Shown one piece after another: positions 15,350 through 20,657 of a stretch of 20,657 nucleotides of DNA. Numbering within the stretch: position 1 is the first letter of the stretch; each line of letters opens with the position of its first letter. The position numbers and the translations under genes were made by a program. The notes beneath the pieces are model-generated. The model searched no databases. It saw only the letters and a program-made list of their open reading frames with translations, and had not been told where the DNA came from. Location: the NCBI GenBank assembly GCA_030753015.1, contig JASMDC010000050.1, positions 1 to 20,657 on the forward strand. Direction: 5' to 3'. Source of the stretch: Candidatus Undinarchaeales archaeon. Its GTDB lineage: Archaea > SpSt-1190 > JASMDC01.

Positions 15350-15364
15350 CGATGGTTTTTTATT
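15350..15364 (+). repeat. First copy of CGATGGTTTTTTATT, probable terminator or promoter element
   Basis: This 15-base sequence occurs here and, exactly, at 16686-16700. Both copies lie 12-16 bases after the stop of a T2SSF gene. A run of six T suits archaeal U-rich termination; the AT-rich core could also serve as a promoter for the next gene. Confidence 0.45.
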
Positions 15365-15374
15365 CTCGCGACGC

Positions 15375-15381
15375 GTATAAT
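15375..15381 (+). promoter_or_regulatory. Possible internal TATA box before the second T2SSF gene
   Basis: GTATAAT lies about 48 bases before the GTG at 15426. It predicts a start of transcription near 15403 and a leader of about 20 bases carrying the AGGAGG site. Together with the T-run just upstream it suggests that the second T2SSF gene can be transcribed separately. Confidence 0.4.
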
Positions 15382-15411
15382 CTACATAGGGACACTTTTA
15401 TGCGACCACGT

Positions 15412-15418
15412 CAGGAGG
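15412..15418 (+). promoter_or_regulatory. Shine-Dalgarno that selects GTG 15426 as the start
   Basis: CAGGAGG lies seven bases before GTG 15426, an ideal spacing. A TTG at 15420 in the same frame is only one base away from the site and is therefore not the start. Confidence 0.7.
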
Positions 15419-15425
15419 ATTGCCT

Positions 15426-16670
15426 GTGAGCCTACGCCAGAAGCTTCTTGAGCTGCGCGAGGACAAGAAGATGCTGACTGTCATCTTCGGCGCCTTCATC
15501 GGACTCAGCATCATCATGTACGGCGTGTTCATGAAGTTCACGGACCCCGACATGGGGTCCGAGTCGTTCGCATCGATCATCATCGTAGGGGTGATCTCCA
15601 TGGGCGGTCCCTATGCCTTCGTCCAGTACCAGGAGTTCTCCCGTATCCAGAAGATGGAGGAGGCCCTCCCCAACTTCCTGCGATACATCGCAGAAGCGCG
15701 TCGGTCCGGTATGACCATCCCGCATGGTCTGTCCAACGCCGCCAAGACCGATTACGGACCGCTCTCGCCCGAGATCCGGATGATGGCGTCCCAGCTCTCC
15801 TGGGGTATCCCGTTCCCCCATGTCATCGAGATGTTCATCGACCGGAACGACAAGTCGTCGTTCATCCAGCAGTCGATGGGTATCATCATCGAGGCATACC
15901 GCTCGGGAGGAGATGTGGCCGAGACCATGGAATCGGTGGCGCAGGACGCACGACTCGTCAAGGACCTGGAGGCCGAGCAGAAGGCCAAGATGTCGGCACA
16001 GGTCATGATCATGTACGTCATCCATATCATCTTCCTCGTCATCATCTACGCTCTAACCACCATCCTCAAGCCCCTGCTCGTGATGCAGAAGTCCTCGGGT
16101 CTGTCGTCCATGTTCGGTTCATCGGGCGGTAAGTCGCTCACCACCGGCAGCTACCGCACCCTGTTCATGAACATGTGCTACATCGAGGGGATCTACAATG
16201 GCCTCATCGCCGGTGAGATCGGTGACGGCTCGGTGATCGCCGGGTTCAAGCACTCGATGATCATGCTCACGATGTCGATCCTGATGTTCGCCGTGGTCAT
16301 CAAGCCTCAGCCCATGTCCATGACACCACTGGTCGTCTCGTCGTACTTCTACCCCGACGAGCCCATCGTGATGGAGGGCTCGGTGTCCAAGCCCGACGGC
16401 TCGCCGGTGAAACACGCATCCGTTGGCGCGGTCCTCCTGTGCATCACGTCCGAGATGGGGGAGAGCGGGTGTCGTAAAGGTGATATCGTGTGCGAGGTGG
16501 ATTCCAGGTGCGGTATGTGCAAGTGCGTGCGTACCGACAACTGGGGCGTGTACAAGCTGTCGCTCAAGTCACCTGTCGAGGCCGGCGATTACCAGATAAA
16601 GGTGGTCGTCGTCGACGACAAGGTCACCAAGACACGTATCACCGAGTCCTCGGACTTCACCGTCGGTTAG
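15426..16670 (+). CDS. T2SSF-domain platform protein 2 with Cys-rich C-terminal beta domain
   Basis: From the GTG at 15426 this protein has 414 residues. Two membrane segments (about 17-36, 48-67) precede a cytoplasmic T2SSF bundle (about 75-190, with EALPNFLRYIAEARRSGMTIPHGL and YRSGGDVAETMES), then membrane segments at about 191-215, 247-264 and 274-293. The sequence GIYNGLIAGEIGDGSVIAGFKHS (255-277) is characteristic of the ArlJ C-terminus. A domain of about 100 residues follows (311-414), with YPDEPIVMEGSVSKPDGSPVKHASV, a carboxypeptidase-regulatory or Ig-like beta signature, and six cysteines (C339, C349, C356, C362, C365, C367). If the segment at 247-264 crosses the membrane, the tail is outside the cell. 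I know of no standard ArlJ or TadC with such a tail. It stands 88 bases after the first platform gene. Confidence 0.9.
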   Translation: MSLRQKLLELREDKKMLTVIFGAFIGLSIIMYGVFMKFTDPDMGSESFASIIIVGVISMGGPYAFVQYQEFSRIQKMEEALPNFLRYIAEARRSGMTIPHGLSNAAKTDYGPLSPEIRMMASQLSWGIPFPHVIEMFIDRNDKSSFIQQSMGIIIEAYRSGGDVAETMESVAQDARLVKDLEAEQKAKMSAQVMIMYVIHIIFLVIIYALTTILKPLLVMQKSSGLSSMFGSSGGKSLTTGSYRTLFMNMCYIEGIYNGLIAGEIGDGSVIAGFKHSMIMLTMSILMFAVVIKPQPMSMTPLVVSSYFYPDEPIVMEGSVSKPDGSPVKHASVGAVLLCITSEMGESGCRKGDIVCEVDSRCGMCKCVRTDNWGVYKLSLKSPVEAGDYQIKVVVVDDKVTKTRITESSDFTVG

Positions 16671-16671
16671 A

Positions 16672-16700
16672 CACCCTTCCGGGTGCGATGGTTTTTTATT
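16672..16700 (+). terminator. Hairpin plus T-run after the second T2SSF gene, containing the second 15-base repeat
   Basis: CACCC (16672-16676) and GGGTG (16681-16685) form a stem with loop TTCC, followed by CGATGGTTTTTTATT (16686-16700). A hairpin with a T-run directly after a stop codon looks like an intrinsic terminator. In archaea the T-run itself is usually the important part. The 15-base sequence repeats the one at 15350. Confidence 0.5.
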
Positions 16701-16733
16701 GATAGCAGACGTAGGTGCGGCGTGGGAACCGTC

Positions 16734-16784
16734 ATGGAGCTCCGGGAACGGGACCAGAAGCTGCACAAGCTCCAGGTGGGATGA
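16734..16784 (+). other. Possible 16-codon leader ORF before the membrane protein
   Basis: An ATG opens a frame encoding MELRERDQKLHKLQVG and ends three bases before GTG 16788. The end contains GGTGGGATGA, which would also serve as the ribosome-binding site of the next gene. A comparable nine-codon ORF (MRPRQEDCL, 15400-15429) overlaps the start of the second T2SSF gene. Either may be chance. Confidence 0.25.
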
Positions 16785-16787
16785 CAC

Positions 16788-17330
16788 GTGGCCGATGAGC
16801 TCCCCAAACCCCAGGCGCTCGCTCTCACCATCATGGCCGCAGCGGCTGCCGTCATCCTCTCCATCGTCGTCTTCGGTATGAACAGCGCTAATCCCATCAA
16901 ATGGCTCGTTGGCCTGACCGCGATCCCTGGAATACCGTACGCATATGTCAAGGTTACCATGAGGTCACTGGGCGTCCGACCGGGCGATATGAGCGGTGCA
17001 GGACGGATGTGGTTCGCCCACCTTCTATTGATCGTCTTCTCGCTCCTGCTCATCGCCTATCTCGATGATCTCCCGGCACTACAGACGCTCTGGAACCTGG
17101 GTGAGGGTCCTGGGTTGGGGAGGCTTCTGACAAGGGCCGAGCTCGTGGGCGTGCTCGAGCTGCTCTGCTGCTTTGCCGCCGTGTTCAACGGTCTCGCCCT
17201 TGGACAGTGGCGCATCGTGCACTGGTTCTTCACCGGCGAGAGCGAGGATGATGCCTTCAACCGGACAGCGCGGTATGGTGGAAAAATGTTCATGTTAACT
17301 ATGGTCCTGTTCGAAGAGTTCCTCAAGTAG
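16788..17330 (+). CDS. Hypothetical membrane protein, last gene of the pilus-like cluster
   Basis: This 180-residue protein begins at GTG 16788 and has four hydrophobic stretches: LTIMAAAAAVILSIVVFG (about 11-28), PIKWLVGLTAIPGIPYAYV (about 35-53), MWFAHLLLIVFSLLLIAYL (about 68-86), and LVGVLELLCCFAAVFNGLALG (about 116-136). The C-terminus FNRTARYGGKMFMLTMVLFEEFLK may form a fifth amphipathic helix. I recognise no family. It follows the second T2SSF gene by 117 bases, beyond a probable terminator, so it may be a separate transcript or partly read through. Its location suggests, but does not prove, a membrane accessory role for the pilus-like system. It ends two bases from the convergent transporter gene. 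Confidence 0.75.
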   Translation: MADELPKPQALALTIMAAAAAVILSIVVFGMNSANPIKWLVGLTAIPGIPYAYVKVTMRSLGVRPGDMSGAGRMWFAHLLLIVFSLLLIAYLDDLPALQTLWNLGEGPGLGRLLTRAELVGVLELLCCFAAVFNGLALGQWRIVHWFFTGESEDDAFNRTARYGGKMFMLTMVLFEEFLK

Positions 17331-17332
17331 GC

Positions 17333-17758
17333 TCATGCCTGCGATATTATATAGACCCCGGTCAGGATTAGCCCGCCACCACCAGCCAGGAAAGCGTAGT
17401 TCACTTCCTCGTTGAGTACGACCAGCGCTGTGAGCACGGCGAAGAGCGGGTACGTCGATGAGATGAAGGCGACCTTGGAGGAGTCCTCGATCTCCAGAGC
17501 GCTGAAGTAGAACCAGAAGCCCAGGAACGAGCCGACGATGGCGGTGTACATTAGCGGGGTCCAGGCTGCACGGGGCACGATTAACTGCCGTTCTCCCGAG
17601 GACGCCATCAGCCACACCATGAAGCAAACGCTCCCGATGAGGTGCTTGAGGCAGGCGAGCGTCCGGATGTCGACGTCGAGGTCGACGATGACCTTCTCTG
17701 CCACGACGGTCGTCCCCCAAAAGAACGATGCGAGGAGCGATAGCATGACTGCGTCCAT
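17333..17758 (-). CDS. Half-size EamA (drug/metabolite) transporter, single five-helix unit
   Basis: This 141-residue protein matches one EamA repeat, a five-helix unit of the drug/metabolite transporter superfamily. The helices run through LLASFFWGTTVVAEKVI, ACLKHLIGSVCFMVWLM, PLMYTAIVGSFLGFWFYFSAL, VAFISSTYPLFAVLTALVVL and FLAGGGGLILTGVYII. The typical FWGTT near the N-terminus and SSTYPLFAVL...LNEEVN near the fourth helix are kept. Most EamA transporters have two units (about 300 residues), so this probably works as a dimer like other half-size members. The ATG at 17758 is chosen because CCTTTTAAGG lies 25 bases upstream, implying a leaderless transcript. Substrate is unknown. Confidence 0.87.
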   Translation of the reverse strand: MDAVMLSLLASFFWGTTVVAEKVIVDLDVDIRTLACLKHLIGSVCFMVWLMASSGERQLIVPRAAWTPLMYTAIVGSFLGFWFYFSALEIEDSSKVAFISSTYPLFAVLTALVVLNEEVNYAFLAGGGGLILTGVYIISQA

Positions 17759-17780
17759 GGGCTGCCGCTGGTACGGGCAT

Positions 17781-17790
17781 CCTTAAAAGG
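17781..17790 (-). promoter_or_regulatory. TATA box of the half-size EamA gene
   Basis: CCTTTTAAGG on the minus strand, a perfect ten-base palindrome, is centred about 27 bases before the ATG. That predicts a transcription start within a few bases of the start codon. Confidence 0.55.
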
Positions 17791-17810
17791 GTGATGGTGG
17801 CCGGGCGCGC

Positions 17811-18314
17811 TCAAACGATCGTGATGCTCCTCACGCCCTCGATCCGGCGCAGCCGCTTGACCAGCCCGTCCGGGAGCTCCTTGTCGAGCACGAGGAGGAG
17901 GGAGGGCTCCTCGTTAAATGAAGGATCCTCGGCGATGGCCTGATGGATGCCCACGTCGAACTCGGCGATCGCTGTCGAGATGCGTGAGAGCAGACCCCGC
18001 TTCGCTGCGTCGTCCGGGGCGATGCGAAGGGCCACCAGCCCAAGGTGTGAAGCAACGTCCCGCAGCGCCGGCTGGGGGCGCAGGTTCGTGAAGACAGCGC
18101 TGAGGATGGTATCGTCGAGGATGGTGCGGCAGGTCTGGTCCACCACTCTTCGATCGACACCGATGGTACGGGCCAGTCCGGCATGGGATACCGGGACGCC
18201 GCTCGTGTGGACCCGGCCCTCATCGTTCACGGCCAGTCCTCGGGCGTAGAGAGCACGCGCCACTCTGAGCTGCGCTCGTCGTCCGCCGAACCGGTCACTT
18301 ACTGCCGACCACAT
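17811..18314 (-). CDS. HTH- and ACT-domain regulator of amino-acid metabolism (COG2150-like)
   Basis: This 167-residue protein has an N-terminal helix-turn-helix-like part, in which VPVSHAGLARTIGVDRRVVDQTCRTIL (about 40-66) reads as a DNA-binding motif, and a C-terminal ACT domain (about 88-167, from ASHLGLVALRI to LVKRLRRIEGVRSITIV). ACT domains bind amino acids or related ligands, so it probably senses an amino acid and controls genes. The arrangement matches the archaeal COG2150 family of predicted amino-acid metabolism regulators. The ATG at 18314 has an AAATATAAAC box about 26 bases upstream, so the transcript is likely leaderless. The divergent neighbour is a tryptophan synthase beta remnant, which may be significant. 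Ligand and targets are unknown. Confidence 0.85.
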   Translation of the reverse strand: MWSAVSDRFGGRRAQLRVARALYARGLAVNDEGRVHTSGVPVSHAGLARTIGVDRRVVDQTCRTILDDTILSAVFTNLRPQPALRDVASHLGLVALRIAPDDAAKRGLLSRISTAIAEFDVGIHQAIAEDPSFNEEPSLLLVLDKELPDGLVKRLRRIEGVRSITIV

Positions 18315-18335
18315 AGAATGAAAATGTGCGAAAAA

Positions 18336-18345
18336 GTTTATATTT
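18336..18345 (-). promoter_or_regulatory. TATA box of the ACT-domain regulator gene
   Basis: Read on the minus strand AAATATAAAC is centred about 26 bases before the ATG at 18314. The same AT-rich stretch is too close to the plus-strand ATG at 18354 to be a good promoter for it. Confidence 0.55.
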
Positions 18346-18353
18346 GTTCACAT

Positions 18354-18575
18354 ATGTACATTTTACAGCGAGTAATAAGAGTCTTCTTCGCAGGGGACAT
18401 CTTCGCCAAGAGCGAGGGTATCATCATCGCCCCGGAGAACGCTCACGCGGTGGCCGCTGCCATCCGCGAGGCCAAGGAAGCGAACGAGGAACGGATCATC
18501 GTGTTCAATCTCTCGGGTCACGGACTGCTGGACCGGGGCTGGTACGAGGCCTACCTGAACGGCAAACGGGAGTAA
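18354..18575 (+). pseudogene. C-terminal fragment of tryptophan synthase beta chain (TrpB2-like)
   Basis: This 73-residue frame is like the very end of TrpB, the pyridoxal-phosphate enzyme that joins indole to serine. The stretch FAKSEGIIIAPENAHAVAAAIREAK followed by EERIIVFNLSGHGLLDRGWYEAYL matches the family pattern of FARTEGIxPAPESxHA and ILFNLSGHGxxDxxxY, more like TrpB2 than TrpB1. A full TrpB has about 400-450 residues, so more than 80 percent is missing and no active-site lysine region is present. The first ten residues (MYILQRVIRV) do not look like TrpB, and the upstream DNA belongs to the divergent regulator gene. It is most likely a decayed remnant or recombination relic. A short expressed ligand-binding peptide is possible but unsupported. 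Confidence 0.7.
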
Positions 18576-18620
18576 GGGGGACGGAACGACGTAAGTATGG
18601 ACGTGGGCGTGGCCCAGGAG

Positions 18621-18648
18621 GTCCAGTCCCGCTCCTTTTTTCTTGGAC
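18621..18648 (+). terminator. T-run with flanking short inverted repeat
   Basis: A run of six T (18636-18641) is flanked by GTCCA (18621-18625) and TGGAC (18644-18648). It lies 60 bases after the TrpB fragment and just beyond the end of the convergent surface-protein gene. It may end plus-strand transcripts. Confidence 0.35.
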
Positions 18649-18650
18649 GA

Positions 18651-20657
18651 CTAGAGCTTGGAGCCGCCGGTCTCGATCACGATGTCCACGATCTCGGATG
18701 ACAACCCCGTGATCATCTCCTCCTGCTCGCCATAGACCGTGATCGCGAGCTCGTAGGTATTGACATCATAGGAGAACTTCGTGCCGATGAAGTTCTTGGA
18801 GTATGCGCCGCGTGCCGAGAAGGCGACCAGATAGGTGTTCCCGTCGGGCGAGTAGGTCTCGCCCACCTTGTGCATCGCAGAGCACTTGCCCTGGAGCTTG
18901 TCGAACACCTCCTGGGGATCGACGGTGAGCTGCATCCGCGTCTTATTGCTCGGCAGGGCCTTGACCTTAGTCTTGAACCCATCGAGGTCCATCGGGACCT
19001 TCTCAAGGAAGGGACAGACCGAGCCCACAGTAACGGGCTGCACCTCGACCATCTTACGGTTGTTCTTGATGTCGTGGTAGATGACCGTGCCGGTGATGTT
19101 GCCGGAGACGCACCGGGTGGGCACGAGCTTGAAGATGGCGCTCTGGAACTCACCACGCTTGAGGGCACCGAGATCGACGCTGTTGCTCCCGCCACCTTCG
19201 ATGCGGAACGCCTTGGGTATGTCGAGGTGCACGGAGACGTCCACCAGTGGGAACGTGGAATTGTTCACTACCTTCACACCGATCTTGATGATGTTGCCCT
19301 CACGCGTGACCCCGCGCTTGACGCTGACCTTCTCTTCTCCGATGGTCTTCCTCTTGAGAACGTTGAGGTAGTAACCAAGCGCACTGATACCGCCGATGAT
19401 GGCGAATAGGAATTCCCAGTACGCGAGGAGGAAACCGACCGGGTTCTCCTGCAGGAGCTGGAGGGCCGGTTTCTCCACAGGCACCTCCTCTTCCTCTTCG
19501 GTGCAGTAGAAGCGATCGGTGTCGCAGTATTCGTCCACCATGCAATGCGCGTCCGATGTACAGCAGACGAATCCCTGGAGGCAACATACCTGGTTGCAGT
19601 TTGCCGAATCGCACTCGGCGTTCGCTGTACAAGCGATCCCAACGTCCTTCTTGACCGTCGCTAGTGCATTCTGGGCCTCGGACTGGGCCTCGAGCACAAG
19701 CTTGTAAGCCTTGGCCACGTCGCCTGCTTCCACGGCACGGGCGGCCTCCGTCAGGACGGTATCGATGGAGAGCGTGTCCAGTCCTTTCTCCTTTGCGCTC
19801 GCGATGAGTGTACGTGCCTTCTCGAGCTCAATAGATACATCAGACTCCGTGATCTGCTCCGTTGGTTTCTCAGTGGGTTCCGGCGACGCACCGATCTCGA
19901 CACAGAAAAAACGCTCCTTGTCGCACTGTTCGGTCTCAAGGCAGTCCGCGTTGGAGACACAGCAGGTCCTACCCTTGAGGCAGCACACCTGCCAGCAGTT
20001 GGCGGAGTGGCAATCGGAGTTCCTGTTGCAGACCTTGCCGTTCTCGAGTAGAACGACGGGCGTTGCCGATGGTGCCGAGGTCGGGACGATCGTCTGCACG
20101 GGCGTGGCAGAAGGTGAGGGTGGCTCCGTCGGTGCTTGGGACGGTACCGGTGTTGCCGTGGGAGTCTCGGTCGGGGAAGGCTCCGGGACCGGCGTGGCAT
20201 CAGGTGCTGCGCAGTAGAAGCGATCGCTGCACTCCTTTTCAGGCGGGCAGTCAGTGTCGGAGATACAACAGGTCTGACCGGCGACACAGCAAACACCGCT
20301 GCCGCAGTTTCCGCCAAGGCAGTCCTCGTCATCGGTGCAGGGGCCACCATTGGCACGCTTGGGGCGTTCGGTGGGTGCCTGAGTAGGGGCTTGCGTGGGC
20401 GCTTGGGTAGGACCTTGAGTGGGCGTTTGGGTCGGTGCTTGAGTGGGCGTTTGGGTAGGACCTTGAGTAGGTGCCTGAGTGGGCGCTTGCGTGGGTGCCG
20501 CGGTGGCAGTCTGCGCCACCTCTCCACATATCTGGACATTGGTCAAAGTGCCGTAAATAACTCCGAACACAGGCCATCCATCGGAATAACCATAGAGGAC
20601 AGTGACATCGTTCAAGCCGGACACGTCCACCTCGAGCTCGCAGTCCTTGGAAGCCTG
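18651..20657 (-). CDS. Cys-rich surface protein with TQxP stalk and membrane anchor, 5' end outside window
   Basis: The frame is open to the right edge, so the N-terminus is missing; 668 codons are visible. Numbering from the GTG at 20630, a stalk of ten TQxP repeats (47-86) is followed by three Cys modules at 98-140, 201-243 and 334-376. Each has ten cysteines, mostly spaced C-x5-C-x4-C-x3-CC-x5-CC-x5-C-x5-C-x6-C, reminiscent of Dickkopf-type Cys-rich domains. A Pro/Thr linker separates modules 1 and 2, and a helical segment (about 265-328) separates 2 and 3. A membrane helix (about 398-424) ends in the basic LKRK, then a beta-rich, CARDB-like segment (about 440-540) and a final region to 659. 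By the positive-inside rule the Cys modules are outside and the C-terminus inside. Adhesion or cell contact is a guess. The stop is at 18651. Confidence 0.88.
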   Translation of the reverse strand, partial: QASKDCELEVDVSGLNDVTVLYGYSDGWPVFGVIYGTLTNVQICGEVAQTATAAPTQAPTQAPTQGPTQTPTQAPTQTPTQGPTQAPTQAPTQAPTERPKRANGGPCTDDEDCLGGNCGSGVCCVAGQTCCISDTDCPPEKECSDRFYCAAPDATPVPEPSPTETPTATPVPSQAPTEPPSPSATPVQTIVPTSAPSATPVVLLENGKVCNRNSDCHSANCWQVCCLKGRTCCVSNADCLETEQCDKERFFCVEIGASPEPTEKPTEQITESDVSIELEKARTLIASAKEKGLDTLSIDTVLTEAARAVEAGDVAKAYKLVLEAQSEAQNALATVKKDVGIACTANAECDSANCNQVCCLQGFVCCTSDAHCMVDEYCDTDRFYCTEEEEEVPVEKPALQLLQENPVGFLLAYWEFLFAIIGGISALGYYLNVLKRKTIGEEKVSVKRGVTREGNIIKIGVKVVNNSTFPLVDVSVHLDIPKAFRIEGGGSNSVDLGALKRGEFQSAIFKLVPTRCVSGNITGTVIYHDIKNNRKMVEVQPVTVGSVCPFLEKVPMDLDGFKTKVKALPSNKTRMQLTVDPQEVFDKLQGKCSAMHKVGETYSPDGNTYLVAFSARGAYSKNFIGTKFSYDVNTYELAITVYGEQEEMITGLSSEIVDIVIETGGSKL
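20373..20492 (-). repeat. Ten tandem 12-base repeats encoding TQxP
   Basis: Ten consecutive copies of a 12-base unit encode Thr-Gln-(Ala/Gly/Thr)-Pro. The copies differ mostly at third codon positions and at the third amino acid, so they are degenerate rather than a fresh expansion. Such Thr/Pro stalks hold a domain away from the membrane and are often glycosylated. The stretch is prone to length variation between strains. Confidence 0.85.

Noticed and set aside
10094-17330. Annotation as a genuine archaellum operon
   Set aside because: No archaellin, ArlH or recognisable ArlCDE is present, and the platform is split into two genes, so the name would go beyond the evidence.
20373-20492. Regularly spaced repeat considered as a CRISPR array
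   Set aside because: The units are contiguous 12-base coding repeats with no spacers.

Overview
The window is a G+C-rich piece of an archaeal chromosome. The evidence for an archaeon is direct: AT-rich TATA-type boxes about 25 bases before several likely leaderless starts, a VirB11/ArlI-type secretion ATPase with two ArlJ/TadC-like membrane proteins, pilin-like proteins with an archaeal RGQ-hydrophobic N-terminus, and a COG2150-type ACT-domain regulator. I cannot place the lineage. The many DsbA-like and Cys-rich surface proteins recall uncultivated DPANN or euryarchaeal genomes, but that is an impression, not a determination.

Layout. Bases 1-4400 carry a small unknown protein, a histone-deacetylase-family amidohydrolase, a lone and apparently intact IS605/IS1341-type TnpB, and a calcineurin-like metallophosphoesterase. 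Bases 4403-7972 form a tight forward cluster: a 761-residue membrane-anchored protein with three thioredoxin-fold units, a TrmJ-like tRNA 2'-O-methyltransferase and an OsmC-family protein. Bases 7982-9888 hold, on the minus strand, a DHH-family phosphoesterase followed by a small Cys-containing membrane protein. Bases 10094-17330 form the most interesting block, a seven-gene forward cluster that looks like a non-canonical type IV pilus-like assembly system: a coiled-coil protein with a polyglycine linker, two pilin-like proteins, a secretion ATPase with a long basic, Gly-rich N-terminal extension, two split T2SSF membrane proteins (the second with a Cys-rich beta-type C-terminal domain), and a small four-helix membrane protein. 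The right end, all minus strand except one fragment, has a half-size EamA transporter, the ACT-domain regulator, a short TrpB C-terminal remnant on the plus strand, and a large Cys-rich TQxP-repeat surface protein that runs off the right edge.

How the parts may work together. Exported cysteines are a recurring theme: eight in the first pilin-like protein, six in the C-terminal domain of the second T2SSF protein, and three ten-cysteine modules in the surface protein. The triple thioredoxin-fold protein is a natural candidate for oxidising or isomerising such proteins on the cell surface. This link is inference from co-occurrence. No prepilin peptidase, ArlH, archaellin or canonical ArlCDE homologue is seen in the window, so I do not call the locus an archaellum.
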